A DNA stretch of 64,000 nt from Syncephalis plumigaleata (Eukaryota > Zoopagomycota > Zoopagomycetes > Zoopagales > Piptocephalidaceae): contig JAIXMF010000029.1 of the NCBI GenBank assembly GCA_025201365.1, forward strand, positions 18,275-82,274, in the 5' to 3' direction. Position 1 is the first letter of the stretch, and the number at the start of each line of letters is the position of its first letter. Positions 1-12,395 of this stretch are shown piece after piece. Position numbers and translations under genes: made by a program. The notes under the pieces were generated by a model. That model had not been told where the DNA came from. It saw only the letters and a list, made by a program, of their open reading frames with translations, and did not search any database.

Positions 1-35
1 TACTGGGCACTAATACGTATGCGCACTATTATCAG

Positions 36-1270
36 ATAAAATCATGCGTTTATTAGGCCAAGGTACATTCGGTAAGGTAGCACAATGCTGGGATCGACAA
101 ACGCGCCAGTACTGCGCTATCAAAATTATTCGTGCCGTGCAAAAGTATCGTGACGCTTCACGCATTGAGATTCGTGTACTACGCGAGTTACAACGATGGG
201 ATCCGAAGAATCAAAAGTAAGCACCTAATTACGAGTGTATCGTATCCGTAGACAAACCATACGCAGTATACTAATCATGCACACGAATATTCCATCGCAT
301 CAATTATAGTCGTTGTATCCATATGCGTGAATGTTTCGATTATCGCAATCACATTTGTATGGTGTTCGATCTATACAGTCAGAGTGTGTTCGATTTCATG
401 AAATCTAATCATTTCGCACCATTCCCCGCTGAACACATTCAGCAACTGGCTCGTCAGCTCATTAATAGCGTGGCCTTCCTGCATCGCATCGATCTAGTCC
501 ATACCGATCTGAAGCCGGAGAACATTCTACTCGTAGACTCTACCGCTCGACCCTACACCACTCGTAGCGGCAAAGAACGTCGTCTACTCGTAGATACCGA
601 CATACGTCTCATTGACTTTGGCAGTGCCACATTCGAGAAGGAGTATCATAGCGCGGTTGTAAGCACTCGACACTACCGTGCACCCGAGATTATTATCGGC
701 AGTGGCTGGTCATTCCCCTGCGACATCTGGTCTATCGGCTGTATTCTAGTCGAGTTCTTTACGGGCGAGGCTCTATTCCAGACCCACGACAACCTCGAAC
801 ATTTGGCTATGATGGATGCCGCACTCGGTGCAATGCCCGTGTCCATGATCCAGCGTGCCAATCGAGCTGGTCGCGAATTCTTCCGACACGGTCGACTCCA
901 CTATCCAGCGGCGGATACATCGCGTACAAGTCGACGATGTGTCGCGGCAATGCGCCGATTAGAAAACATTATCGTGCCCAATTGTCCCTTCAACAGCTAC
1001 TTGCTTGATCTAGTGCGTCGTATGCTCGTATACGACCCAGCTAATCGTATTACTGCCGAGGAAGCGCTACGTCATCCATTCTTCCAGCTCAATTTGACAG
1101 GCACTAGCAATAGCTTGTTATCTAGCAATAGTGCAACAGGCACGCTAGACACTGGCGCGCTAGCCGATGCAATGCGCGGCCGTACAGCCTATGGTGCACT
1201 ACCTGCCGTAACTCATCCAACCGTTACCTTTGTTGGCGATGCCGGTGTTCACGGGCAAGCATATGCTTAG
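36..1270 (+). CDS. KNS1: LAMMER (CLK-type) dual-specificity protein kinase, 5' end outside window
   Basis: Protein kinase of the CLK/LAMMER family, which phosphorylates SR-type splicing factors. The window opens in an intron ending at 35. Exons are about 36-216 and 310-1270, with a GTAAGC donor at 217 and acceptor ATAG at 308-309. Visible motifs in order are the glycine loop GQGTFGKV, the VAIK-type lysine in CAIKII, catalytic loop HTDLKPEN, DFGSATF, STRHYRAPE, and the family signature EHLAMM near residue 155 of the last exon. The C-terminal lobe runs to RITAEEALRHPFF and is followed by a short Ser/Thr/Gly-rich tail. The N-terminal regulatory region lies upstream of the window. It is convergent with the RIO1 gene. 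Family assignment is firm; the symbol is by yeast analogy. Confidence 0.93.
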
Positions 1271-2352
1271 ATGACAACAACAACAGAGAAACATACGTGC
1301 CTATGTAATCATCGACATCATTGGTATTACGTGCACGCACAAATCCACTAATATCAATGACTAACTACAATTGTGTGATGTAGCAGATAACCAACATGCT
1401 GTTTTCATCCTTTTTCTTTTCTCGTTCTATGTTGACACACGTATTATTCATACAGCAAATGAACGGTGTAGATTAAGCGCTGGACGCATTACTATTTTAC
1501 TCCTTCATCGCATCAATCCCATTCCATCGGTGCAATGATACGACTCGCAAAAAACAAGCCGATGGATGACTGTTCGCCTTTTTTATACTACTATTTCTCA
1601 GTTATGGTTAGTGGCTGTTCCTTTATGCAGCACTACTCCTTAACGCTCGTTTAATATCACTATTACTTGCGTGCGCGGTCTGTTCTTTACTATAACTATC
1701 ATTACCATTACTTGCAGCTATGCTTTATCAATTTCAATTTCATTTCTTTTGTTTCTGTTTCTATTATATTTGCATTTATCCTCATTAGCACTGCTCTCTC
1801 CTTTGCATTCACTCACTCGCTCACTCACTCATTATTCGACAAGAAGGAACGTCATATTTACGATCATGGTAAGAAGTATAGTGGTTGTTACCGTTACTCA
1901 TTGCTAGTCTCATCGTGTCACATTCATATGCCTAATCACCGTTTAAATTTATTACTCACTTTGCAGTAATTATTTGACGGTAAGTGTATGCAAATGTCAA
2001 TGGGACATCATTCGAATGATTCAGCTTTCAATTCGCGATCACCATTTACTATTACAAGTACGCATGTATGGATCACTCCTCCTCCTACATAGCTTGTCGT
2101 GACGTTTCATCCCATTAACATGGTGTATAAGGCAATTTTTGAGCAGGAAATTGTACACCATGAATCGCGTAATACATATCACATCAACGATTAGGTATTA
2201 CTGCTATACACATACATACATACATACATATCATAACACGATCATTCTATCGACACACACACAAACAAACAATAACAACAAATATGTATTGGTTTTTTGT
2301 AGAAGTTTTTTTAATCAATGAATTTTTGCTTCTTTACAAGCACAACAATGTT
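1271..2352. other. Convergent intergenic region without a supported gene
   Basis: This is AT-rich, T/C-rich sequence between two tail-to-tail genes. Short open frames here are hydrophobic, low in complexity and mutually overlapping, as expected for pyrimidine-rich non-coding DNA. A 35-codon frame from an ATG at 1988 has no recognisable features. A small ACATACAT microsatellite lies near 2210-2235. Confidence 0.6.
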
Positions 2353-5100
2353 TTACTTTTTCTTGCCCTTGCCCTTTGCCGTCAATTTCTCTCGACGCTT
2401 CTTTACAGCCTTGGGCATTTTTGTTTTTCGTCGTTCGCGGGCAGCCTCTTTAGATTGCTGTTTACGCTCCTAAAAGTCCATGGTAGTATATGTGCACATT
2501 ATAATGATAGTAATAGATATACAACAGAAACACCATTCATTAATAAGCTTATTATAAATTATGATATTTCTACTTACTTTACGTGCTTCAGTCGATTCAT
2601 GTCGCTTGCCACGCAATGGTTTCTCTTTACGACGACGCCATCGTTCTGTGCTATCCTCGTCAGAATCATCTTCATCCGAGTCATCTGAATCGTATGAATC
2701 ATCAAATTCAGATGTAGATTCTAGATCGGATGTGATTGCTTCTAGTTTGACGGTAACATTCTCTTCATCATTAAATCGCACATGCTTATCAGCTAATTCC
2801 TTAGGTTCTGGTGTCAATATCGTCGTAGTATCAGGTTCTGTAGACGTTACAGTCGTGGCAATACTGACAGGAGCATGTTTATCGGTTATAATAGACGATT
2901 TAGTAGGTGATGTTGATGATGCAGATGAAATGGAATCAGTATTATTCGTAGTTACAGTGCTTAATCCAGTCAATTTATGATAAATTAACTGAATAAAATG
3001 ATAATCGATCATATTAATAATTAGTACTCGATGTATAAATAAGATTACTAGTCTCCTGCTTACTTGATCTGTTTCTCCCTTATGAATACGATTGACATCT
3101 CGTTCAACGTCGATAACCTCGTCTAACGTGCGTGGTAAGTAGGACTGTTGGAATACAGCCTCATCCACTTGATCAGTGCCATCTTCATCTATCGGTCTAT
3201 CTTGTATCATTTGTTCAATCTTCATACATATGCGTATATATATACACACAGGTCATTTTAGTTTGTATCATTGTACATCATCCAATTAGATTAACGACTT
3301 ACTCGATCCAATTCTCGCTCGACAGCCTCGTCATCATTACCGAATGCCGTACTAGTGATAAAGTCGAATAATTCGGTAAGCTTCATTACTTGCACGTTAT
3401 GACGACGGAAGTAATCGTTTGCATTCTGACAATCTTTACGTAGGAAATCCATGGCGTGTGGATGATCATGTTCCACTGATTGCGATACATCGATAATATA
3501 CAAAGTACGGGCATGGTATCTAAATATATAAATATTTATATAATGTAAGCACACTACAATACAGTGTATTCTGCAAAATAGACTACTTACAAAATATTGT
3601 ACTCGCTCAGATCGGCATGTACCAATCGACACACCTGGTAAAGCGTACGCATTACCTTGACTAATTGACGATACAACTCGGGATATCGCGAGGAAGCAAT
3701 AACCGCATCTTTAAGTCGTGGATACGCCCTAGCATTGTACATGTAAGTCGCTACCGTCTAATGTAATCCACTATGACGATTATGCAATAACTAACTCACC
3801 AGCCATCCTCTCCACCGAGGAACTCCATAAGCAGTACGTGTTGACGTAGCAGTAATGGTGATGGACAAGGAATGCCCGCCTGATGAAGACGCTTCAAGTT
3901 GCGCATCTCTTTTTCCGCCCATACCTTGACCATCTTACGTGGATTATGCTTGTTGTAGCCATGACGGAATCGGAATTCACCTGTCACATATCGATCGCGA
4001 TCCTTAAAGGTGAGAATCGATGTCTTGTACACCTTGATGGCACGATGTTGACCATCTTCAGTAGTGGCATGGTAGACATTGGCCTATTGCCATATACAAG
4101 AGGGAAAATATGAAGATTAACGAACTATACACGAGTAAATACGCGATAGACTAGCTAGCCTACCTCTTTGCCGGTCGATATGCACCCGTTGATCTCGTAG
4201 ATGATATTACGATTAAGCAATTTGAACAGGATAATTCGAGTGCGTGGATCTAGTACTTGTTCTACCGTAGCACGATCCGCTTTATCCGTAGTACGATGTC
4301 TAGATGATCATTGTTAGAATTCCATTATATATAACTCGATTACCAGACAGTCATTTACCGATCTCCTTGCGCTTTCTTGGAACTTAGCTTGATATCACTG
4401 GCTACAGAAGCGGATATCGACTTCAAATGATTGCCATTATTATTACCGCCGTAACTGGCACCACTTGTATGGCTTAGTTCATCTGTTATAATAATAATAA
4501 ATCAGTCGATCTAGTCATTGTATAATATGTGTACACCCACCTAAATGAATACGATGCGCGTACTTGCTTAAGCTTGCAAGTTGACTATCGATAGTTGATG
4601 CATTGTTGCGCTGTTCATTTGTCGTCGGTGCAGCTATGTTGTTTTTTGGGACTGACGCATTTTGTCGTTTTGCCGCGAGTGACATGGCATGTACCGCTTG
4701 TCCTTTAATGACCACTGGTGTCATGCCAGTAGTTTGACCCTTACTCGTATCATCGCTATGATTGCGATTCGTGTTCGTGTTAACAAGTTGACGTAGTCGA
4801 TTATACTGTTTGGTAAAGTCTTATAACATCCATCATACGTTTATTAGCATAACATCTTGATGTATTTATCATGGCATCTTTATTACCTCCTGTGGCTTCT
4901 GCCCATGCATCGGCCGCATTCAAATCGTCTTCAATGGCTTCGTCGTCCTCGTCATAGTAATAATCGCTATATTCACTATCATCGCTATCTGCAACGACAT
5001 CTGGCGTAGACCAACTGTCGACTATTTTCGTAGTTGCCACTGTGGTGGACTCTGGTTCATTTACCTCTTCTGCATCGCTAAACTGATGTTCCGCGTACAT
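2353..5100 (-). CDS. RIO1: RIO1-type atypical serine kinase/ATPase (40S ribosome maturation)
   Basis: RIO1 acts in late cytoplasmic maturation of the small ribosomal subunit. The gene has about eight exons. It starts at 5100 with an acidic Asp/Glu-rich N-terminus and crosses an intron to [12 protein letters not shown] (about 4820-4790). Next come the RIO nucleotide-binding loop STGKEANVYHA (about 4180-4070), the core exon with [23 protein letters not shown] split over 3796-4032, [10 protein letters not shown] (about 3620), and metal-binding [13 protein letters not shown] (about 3500). The tail is acidic and then basic, ending [10 protein letters not shown] and a Lys/Gly run before the stop at 2353. 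One clear intron is 2470-2577. All catalytic residues are present. The neighbouring secreted gene is on the same strand, 335 bp away. Confidence 0.93.
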
Positions 5101-5435
5101 GACGACTATAAAGTAGCAAACGGATAGAGTAAACTTTGTAAAATAAATGCATCAATAAAATTTTTGTTCTTTTTTCTGTATTTTAAATGTGATTGTGTGA
5201 AATCAGATCTATTCAATGCACATCTCTAACGCTTGACACGATGTAACAAGTGGGATGGAACCTTGTACCATTTGATTGTACACAAAAGAAAGAGGCTGCC
5301 TACTGTTATAATATGGTTTGTATTAGTTTTTATTAGAAGAAAGTCAATAATAATGATAGTGATAGTGACAATGCAATTGCATAAGGGTATATTCATTTGT
5401 ATGCTGTTATTGATGTATTGCTGTTGATGATGTGA
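5101..5435. other. Short intergenic region
   Basis: AT-rich spacer between the RIO1 start and the stop of the small secreted gene. It probably holds the RIO1 promoter and 5' leader. No gene or repeat is seen. Confidence 0.6.
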
Positions 5436-5765
5436 TTATATCGATTTATCATTGCTTGATCCACTACCTAGTCGACTGCCGATAGTGTGCATCGCCAACT
5501 GTTCACCGTAACTTTTGCCCATGGTGTTCATCGGTCCTTGCATATCTTCGAATCCGTTTACTTCTTGCTCGGCCTGTGTATCCGCGTAGTTATTATCCGA
5601 CTCTTGTTGAGCGGTGCGAGAAGCCGTGATAGGTGTGTCGTCGCCATTCGTAGTGCGATCGAAATCATTGCGCCTTCTATGACTTGTTGGATGAGCATCA
5701 ACCGTGGCCATTGTTGTTGCGAATAAGACGACCATAGCGCCAAATAGCAAGTTGGAGACCTTCAT
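5436..5765 (-). CDS. Small predicted secreted protein, family not recognised
   Basis: A 109-residue intronless frame. Residues 1 to about 24 form a clear signal peptide (MKVSNLLFGAMVVLFATTMA, with a VDA cleavage-like site). The mature part is short, polar and cysteine-free: a basic patch HRRR, then Asp/Asn/Gln/Glu-rich sequence and a Gly/Ser-rich tail. No domain is recognised. A TATAAATA box lies about 115 bp upstream of the start, which supports a real, probably regulated promoter. Coding status is supported by signal peptide plus TATA box; the function is unknown. Absence of cysteines argues against a disulfide-stabilised effector. Confidence 0.65.
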   Translation of the reverse strand: MKVSNLLFGAMVVLFATTMATVDAHPTSHRRRNDFDRTTNGDDTPITASRTAQQESDNNYADTQAEQEVNGFEDMQGPMNTMGKSYGEQLAMHTIGSRLGSGSSNDKSI

Positions 5766-5879
5766 ATTAGTTGAGGAGTGTTGTATTAGAGTTTAAATGG
5801 TAGTAGGTGAGTAGTTGATGCAAGTGCTTGAGTGCGATACGGATGAGGAATGTCTTTTTGTCACATTGATCGATGATGT

Positions 5880-5887
5880 TATTTATA
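5880..5887 (-). promoter_or_regulatory. TATA box of the small secreted-protein gene
   Basis: Perfect TATAAATA on the minus strand, 115-122 bp upstream of the ATG at 5765. That spacing suits a short 5' leader. Confidence 0.55.
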
Positions 5888-6575
5888 AGGACATTGTCGG
5901 CACATATTTGCTCGACTGTCCCCGTTCCTTGCAGCGCATACTCGCCTAGTACTTCCGCCCCCGGACTGGTATGAATCCTTGTGCGGTGTCAACCTGTGCA
6001 GAGCGTGACTCCAGTTTGCAGCATGTATGTAACAGAATCAGGTTTGCCAAAATCCATATATTCACACCATTGATTAGACGGGGCAATGGAAAAAGAATCC
6101 GCGTGCCCTCTACCTTCTATAAACTCTTCCAACAAGTCACAAGTTTCAAATGACCAAGTGTCCTTGTTGAGGGTTAATCGTTCACCATTGGTGTGTTAGC
6201 GAATTCGTTAATCCAAGGTCAACAATTAGCCATTACCGAGCAGCACTGACATCGACGGCAGTAATGTTTTACTTGTTAAACACACGAGTGATGGCAAGGT
6301 ATTATCCTTTAGTGTAATAAAGCAATTAGCATAATTTGAAATCCAGTTTACATGCAACTAAATGAGGCTACCAGCTAGCAAACACGGGAGGTATAGACAA
6401 ATGTCTCCAATTACACACGTAGATAACTAGCAATTTATTAAGGTAATCAAGGCAGTATACTAATGGCTAGGGATATATTATTACTATTACTATTGAATAA
6501 AAAGATAGACTTGCTTTGCTGAACAAACTGGTACATGTACGTATATCAATTTATCGAAATAAAAGTACATTACTC
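5888..6575. other. Intergenic region
   Basis: Lies upstream of the secreted-protein gene and downstream of beta-tubulin. A 60-codon frame from 5971 on the plus strand has no features and was not accepted. Nothing else is seen. Confidence 0.5.
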
Positions 6576-7904
6576 CTATTCTTCTTCGTCTTCGTCCAAA
6601 TAGTCGATATCTTCCGTTGTTGCCTCCTGGTATTGTTGGTATTCCGATATCAAGTCATTCATGTTTGACCGTGCCTCCGTAAACTCCATGACGTCCATTC
6701 CTTCATCGGTATACCAGTGCATAAACGCTCTTCTCTTGTACATCGAGTTGAACTGCTCTACAATGCGCTTATACATTTCCTGTATTGCCGTGGTATTCCC
6801 GATAAATGTCGAGGACATCTTCAAACCAACGGGTGGGACGTCGCACACCGCCGTCTTGACATTATTCGGAATCCATTCGACGAACATGGTACTTTTCTTG
6901 TTTTGAATTTGTAACATTTCCTCGTCCACCTCCTTCATCGATATCCTTCCCCGGAATATTGTTGCAACGGCGAGGTAGCGACCAAGACTTGGATTGGCTG
7001 CTCCCATTAGGTTTTCCGGGCTAAACAACTGCTGCGTTAGTTCCGGAACAGTGACAGGTCTATATTGCTGCGAGCTACGCGAGGTCAGTGGTGCAAAGCC
7101 CACCATAAAGAAGTGAAGCCGAGGGAATGGCACCAAGTTGACGGCCGTCTTACGCATGTCCGAGTTCAACTGCCCCGGGAAGCGTAGGCAGGTGGTGACA
7201 CCCGACATGACCATCGAGACGAGATGGTTCAGGTCACCGTAGGATGGATTCGACACCTTTAGCGTACGGAAACAGATGTCATAAAGCGCTTCATTATCGA
7301 TACAGAAGGTCATGTCCGAGTTCTCGACCAGCTGATGCATCGAGAGCGTGGCGTTGTAAGGCTCCACCACGGTGTCGGACACCTTTGGCGAGGGCAGTAC
7401 AGAGAACGTGCACAGTATACGATCGGGGTATTCCTCGCGTACTTTGGAAGTAAGTAGCGTGCCCATGCCGGAACCCGTGCCACCGCCGAGGGAATGAGTA
7501 AGCTGGAAACCCTGTAGACTGTCGCATGCCTCCGTTTCCTTTCGAACTGCCTCGATGACGTTGTCCACAAGTTCCGCGCCCTCCGTGTAATGACCTTTGG
7601 CCCAGTTGTTGCCTGCGCCCGATTGACCGTGGATAAAGCTATCCGGACGGAATAGTCTGCCATATTCGCCCTGTCGAATAACATCCATAGTACCGGGTTC
7701 CAGATCGACGAGAACGGCTCGCGGTACGTATTTGCCTCGACTACCCTCGGTGTAGTAGACGTCGATACGTTCGAGCTGCTCTTTAAGCGATCCATTGTAG
7801 CTGCCCGTAGGATCGATGCCGTGTTCGTTGGAAATGACCTCCCAGAACTTGGATCCAATCTGGTTGCCGCACTGACCCGCTTGAATATGAACGATTTCAC
7901 GCAT
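6576..7904 (-). CDS. TUB2: Beta-tubulin
   Basis: Intronless 442-residue protein, normal length for the family, starting [17 protein letters not shown] at 7904. The same frame stays open upstream through a CATA/CA microsatellite, but the conserved MREI start is certain. It contains the GTP-binding glycine loop GGGTGSGMG (residues 140-148), an autoregulatory-type MREI N-terminus, and an acidic C-terminal tail ending DEDEEE. It polymerises with alpha-tubulin into microtubules. One striking position is residue 198: it is normally glutamate in the stretch DE-T-F/Y-C-I-D, and here it reads D-M-T-F-C-I-D. Residues 167 (Phe) and 200 (Phe) are the usual fungal ones. The absence of introns is notable because most neighbours are intron-rich. 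Confidence 0.97.
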   Translation of the reverse strand: MREIVHIQAGQCGNQIGSKFWEVISNEHGIDPTGSYNGSLKEQLERIDVYYTEGSRGKYVPRAVLVDLEPGTMDVIRQGEYGRLFRPDSFIHGQSGAGNNWAKGHYTEGAELVDNVIEAVRKETEACDSLQGFQLTHSLGGGTGSGMGTLLTSKVREEYPDRILCTFSVLPSPKVSDTVVEPYNATLSMHQLVENSDMTFCIDNEALYDICFRTLKVSNPSYGDLNHLVSMVMSGVTTCLRFPGQLNSDMRKTAVNLVPFPRLHFFMVGFAPLTSRSSQQYRPVTVPELTQQLFSPENLMGAANPSLGRYLAVATIFRGRISMKEVDEEMLQIQNKKSTMFVEWIPNNVKTAVCDVPPVGLKMSSTFIGNTTAIQEMYKRIVEQFNSMYKRRAFMHWYTDEGMDVMEFTEARSNMNDLISEYQQYQEATTEDIDYLDEDEEE

Positions 7905-7908
7905 CGTG

Positions 7909-7910
<2 letters not shown>

Positions 7911-7940
<30 letters not shown>

Positions 7941-7956
7941 GTGTGTGTGTGTGTGT
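7911..7956. repeat. ATGT/GT microsatellite upstream of the beta-tubulin start
   Basis: About seven ATGT units followed by a GT run, directly upstream of the tubulin ATG and so probably in its 5' leader or promoter. Confidence 0.9.
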
Positions 7957-8587
7957 ACACTTGGTTGAATAACAACTAAACTGATACAGTAGATAGATAT
8001 TACTAGGCACAATAATTATCAAGAGCAATATTGACTGCTGTGGTTTATTCAATGGTATTTAAACTAGGCGCACATTCGCAGTCCAGCGTAAAGAACAAAG
8101 AATACACCTGCACTAACTGGTTTGACAATGAACTTGTTGGTGTAACCGTTGCATGTCTTGTTGCATATCATTTTTCTAAATGACGATACTGTTGCCATTC
8201 ATCCGGACACGCGACAATCCTCATGTATTGAGCCATTCACATACTTGACGTTTTTATTGATAGACGCATTAAACAAACGTTATCTTGAATGCATTGTTTG
8301 GTATCGCATAAATAAACAATAAATAGTATCAGAGTAAGTGAATGAGTCGTTATAGGGTGTATGGTCAATTTCAACGATTAATTGCGCAATACAAGAAACA
8401 ATGCATGGCCTATACTTTGAAATGATAAGTTAAGCCATGCTATAAACAACGCATGATTTTCGTGTACCACAATAAATTATGCACAGTTGTCTGCAACATA
8501 AGTTTGCATGTGTATGTTATAGGTTATTATGAGTTACCGCATGGCATATGAGTATGTACGGTGATCCACACAGTTGCCAAAGTGTTT
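7957..8587. other. Intergenic region upstream of beta-tubulin
   Basis: AT-rich sequence without open frames of note. It presumably includes the tubulin promoter. It is bounded on the right by a dispersed repeat. Confidence 0.5.
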
Positions 8588-8795
8588 TCCATTTGCAATT
8601 ACATTTATTCCTCAACGTAAACCTATTCAATTCTATTCATTTAAGATAAGGCTTATTGCTCTCTATCTAATGATATAAAAATGATATTATGTTAATCAAT
8701 AAAATGTTTATTCTTTATGCTTCAAAGATCATGACTGCATTCCGGCAGTTGTGATAGCAAATCCGATTCTTAATTATTTTTTAATAAACCTGTTA
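8588..8795 (+). repeat. Dispersed repeat, copy 1 (second copy at 61612-61810)
   Basis: The segment beginning near ATTCCTCAACGTAAACC and ending near TTAATAAACCTG closely matches 61612-61810 in the same orientation. Shared landmarks include TTCAATTCTATT, GCTTATTG..CTCTATC, AAAATGTTTA and GCTTCAAAGATCATGACT. The other copy is the 3' flank of the DIRS-interrupted coiled-coil gene, so this may be a remnant of the 3' end of a related unit. Confidence 0.75.
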
Positions 8796-8849
8796 ACATT
8801 TTATTAATACTTATTAATGATTTACTAATTCATTTCTAAGTATCCATTT

Positions 8850-9830
8850 CATTGTTGTTTCTCTTTACTTCTTTCACATACTGTCTTCTTAGTCTTGACT
8901 ACCTTCCAATTGTCGTTCAACAATACACATATTCTTAGTCTCGACTACATTCTACTTGTCGTTGACTTCTTTCACATACTGTCTTATTCGTGTCAACTGT
9001 ATTTCCCTGTCATTTCCCTAACCATTAAACAGTAAGTGCCTTCTTTGTGTCAACTACATTCCACTTGTCAGTAAACAACACGCGTCTACTTCCTCTTAAC
9101 TATATGCTAGCTAGTTCTTTTACTTTCTCAGTAATACGCGTCTTCTTCGTGTCATTCGCATTCCACTTACTTCCTCTTTCACTTTAGCATACACATTCCT
9201 TATAGCAGCTATTCTGCCATACTATCTCTATGCTGTTTATTTATCTCTTTGTTTTCCTCTTGCTCTAACCTATCTACATGCCCACTTGTCGTTATTATTA
9301 CTATATCAATAAGCATTGTTTATTGTTCGTTATAGTCCTTTGTTTCCCATCACTGTCCTGCTTATTTATCAATGTTTAAGCGTTCACTATTCTCGTTGTA
9401 ATATGCATCTTTTACTTTTACCGCTCTTTTCCGTCATCTGTTTGTATGCTACCATTACGTCATGCTTTTATTTGTATTTTTATTTGTTTACTGCCATCTG
9501 CATACTCTATTCATCATATACAAGCATACGCTGCTTCTTCGAATCAACTGGCATACGTGTTCATGCACCCTTTCTTGCTCATTCCTTGCTCCTTCGTGAC
9601 AAGTCAGTCAGCCTACTAGTTACTGCTTGTTTATTACATTGTTTATCGTGTACTCTATTTGTTCACTCGTTACTCTCTATGCAATTAACCATAAGCATTA
9701 TCATCATTATTTATTTATTAAACAAGTCATTTATTACTTGTAAGTACATGACATGGCAATACCCAACTATACTAGTACATTTGTATCGTCTACCTTATAG
9801 AATTGATGATGATAGTTATCGCTATCAATA
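8850..9830 (+). repeat. Pyrimidine-rich long repeat, copy A
   Basis: Strongly C/T-rich sequence. From about 9030 to 9725 it is nearly identical to 19128-19812 (copy C, same orientation, offset about 10.09 kb). Upstream parts carry the same degenerate minisatellite words (TTCTTCGTGTCAACT, CATTCCACTTGTC, TTTACTTCTTTCACATACTG). A hydrophobic frame (9316-9831) is preserved in copy C, but this is explained by high nucleotide identity and base composition, so I do not call it a gene. Confidence 0.85.
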
Positions 9831-10810
9831 AAAAATCCATTACGAAATACTGAATCCTGTACGACCTAAATGACTAATAGATACGATACAATTGGCAGTC
9901 AATAAGAAGTGCACAATCCCTTTGCTCTCTTCGCTTCTCTTCACACTTCTCTGTCTAGACATATGTAAAATAAAATAAGGTCAGTGCTCTGTAAACTGTT
10001 TGCGTGTAGCGTAACGCTGAACGTGGTGAAATACTATCACGGTCAGTGTGAAGTCTGAACCTGTAACGGGTAGCCAGGCTTCTTTATTATCTGCTTGCTT
10101 GGGGGCATTCCGTATATTTATATAATAGGGATGCTATTGCGGAACAATAAGTTATAAATGATCGAAAAAATGAATGGTTTATAGCGAGTCCATGAGTTCG
10201 GCACTTGTACTGTTGTTTCTACAAGCCATTAAGTTGTTGATGTAGCGTGATAGTTAACTTATTATATAAATATTATGAAATGTATCAGTTTGCAAATGCT
10301 TGAACATGTATCTTTATTATATATTGATATGTGTTTAGGTTAATTTGCCAACATAATATCATTTAAACTATGCTTTGCCGTGATATTCGCCTATCATGTT
10401 GCTGCCTTCGCTGGTGAAGGGGCTTAGTTTACTTGATATTCTTGTGGCTGGTCTTATTTAATGATATGTTTTTGCGTATGTCAAATTATTATTTATTGCA
10501 TTATTTATCGCAATCTAATTGCAATACGTTATGTCCTATTAGCACAAATACATTTGTATAAATGTGCTAATTTCCTGATCCCTCGTATGTGCTTCGGTTA
10601 AATATACCATGAACCGCTACGAAAGTGGCAGCATCGCCTATGGAAGGATGGCTCTCTAGCCAATAGTCATCCATCATACTGTCGATGTGGTGTATGGCCA
10701 TTTTTAATAGATGGACCACATGCCTGCCAACTGTAGTTTTATTATTAAATGTTAGTATAATCATATTTATAAAGCTTGTCATTGGTAATAGCAGCTATGG
10801 ATTTGTGATA
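9831..10810. other. Island sequence without a supported gene
   Basis: AT-rich. A short minus-strand frame at 10567-10782 has no recognised features. It separates repeat copy A from the left arm of the large inverted repeat. Confidence 0.5.
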
Positions 10811-11210
10811 ACAATAGCCATAGCCATTAATTGTTATTGCCATAGATTTATGGTTGTATATGTTCATGGTGGGACATGCTTACATATACTTGTTATTAAC
10901 ATGACAGGACTAGTAAATGTTATTATATTAATGTTTAATAATATAGTGGTATATTTGTCGTAAGGCTCTCCAACCGATTCAACATAGCATGCTTAATTGC
11001 GCTGGATACAAGGCTACATATTCATTGCAGCCGCTTGCGGATATGATGGGGACATAACATATCTTAACACTTTATTCATTTATTTATTCATTCATTCATT
11101 CATATTAATTACAGGTAAGTTCATTTATTACAATACACTAACAATATTACAATTAGAACATCCAAACGTCAATGATGCTAGCTACATACTATTTCCATTC
11201 TATTCGGTAA
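10811..11210 (+). repeat. Large inverted repeat, left arm
   Basis: Inverse complement of about 15955-16327. Landmarks in order are ACAATAGCCATTAATTG, GGTTGTATATGTTCATGGTG, TATAGTGGTATATTTGTCG, GGCTCTCCAACCGATTCAAC, GCAGCCGCTTGCGGATATGA and CATCCAAACGTCAATG. By eye identity is high for most of the arm and decays at the inner end. The arms face each other across about 4.7 kb containing the zinc-finger-like gene and the RRM relic. Confidence 0.85.
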
Positions 11211-12395
11211 GTTGACATTTCTATTCATTGCTAATACAAGTGACAGCATCCAGACAATATGTACTAATTCCCATTCTAAATGTTATCAACTACTATTCAG
11301 CAACAACGACAACATCGGTATAATCAACCATGCTAATACTATTATAGTCTATTTATTATGATTAAGCAAATAAAATCTAGTCAGTTATGGCAATGATATA
11401 ATAAACATAAAGGTTTAATTGCAATTAGCAAATATGATAATGACAGCGTATGTGATAATAATAATAATAATAATAGTTGTATCTATGAATTCCACTCTCC
11501 TTGTTCATATTCATTCTATACGTAGCCATATGTGAGTTGAGTATTGTTGATGTATGATAGATCACTTGCATATCACACTCTATTAGATACATCCAAACTA
11601 ATGCATAATTGAATATTGCTGCGATCTATTCCATTGGAAGTAAACCATATGTTGAATGTAATGAGCATTATCGAAAGCAGCAATATCGAGTACATAATTA
11701 TGGCATCATTTGTATTCAACTAGTCAGTACATCAAGTAGATACCTCATATATCAATGCGTAATGTTTATTCAGTATCTATCGTCATTAATATCAGTATTT
11801 CTAATGCTAATGCCTAACTATTAATGAGCCATCATGCTATCAGGCATACTATCGTTTATCTCGCTTCAATTAGTGCTTGTATCAATAAAGCATTATGTAC
11901 CAACATTTATCGAGTATGCTGGTTTGCATTGTCTAGCATTTATAATTATTACTTGAGGATTCTATACAACATGACTCGACTAAATGGACCAACTGCAATG
12001 CTTCACCGATTATTGTACAAAGCCGGTCTAATCAACCTATGACTAGATGACAAGCTACTTCCACGCATTTGCTACCTCTTGTTTGCCATTTATACCGTTG
12101 CATGCGATATGTAATACACGCAGCCAGCTATTAACTGTATATGTCATTGTCTATCAAACGTGTATTCAATAAACATTAGTGCTTACACTCGGTGTACATA
12201 TTATGATTGTTAGCATTCCTATGTGCTAGCATCTTATCAATGACCTATTATGACATCTTAGTGAGACCGCATACTTGCATAATGAACCGTCACCATTCTT
12301 ACCATGAATCCCTATTTCCCTTATGTTGCTTCTCATATTTCTTAGCATCATAATTATTATAGCTCTACTTACACGTACTCTACGTTACTAACACC
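11211..12395. other. Island sequence without a supported gene
   Basis: AT-rich, with an ATA trinucleotide microsatellite near 11458-11475. Frames at 11609-11824 and 11824-12042 lack features. It presumably includes the promoter of the gene starting at 12396. Confidence 0.45.

Noticed and set aside
1667-1969. Two overlapping frames downstream of the LAMMER kinase
   Set aside because: Low-complexity Phe/Ser/His/Leu sequence typical of T/C-rich non-coding DNA.
5971-6153. 60-residue plus-strand frame between the secreted-protein gene and tubulin
   Set aside because: No domain, signal peptide or splice context; probably chance.
7905-8012. In-frame N-terminal extension of beta-tubulin
   Set aside because: It encodes His/Thr/Tyr repeats from a microsatellite; the [10 protein letters not shown] start is universal in the family.
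9316-9831. 171-residue hydrophobic frame, nearly repeated at 19406-19780
   Set aside because: It lies in the near-identical part of the pyrimidine-rich repeats; conservation follows from DNA identity, and Phe/Leu/Ser/Tyr bias follows from C/T-rich composition.
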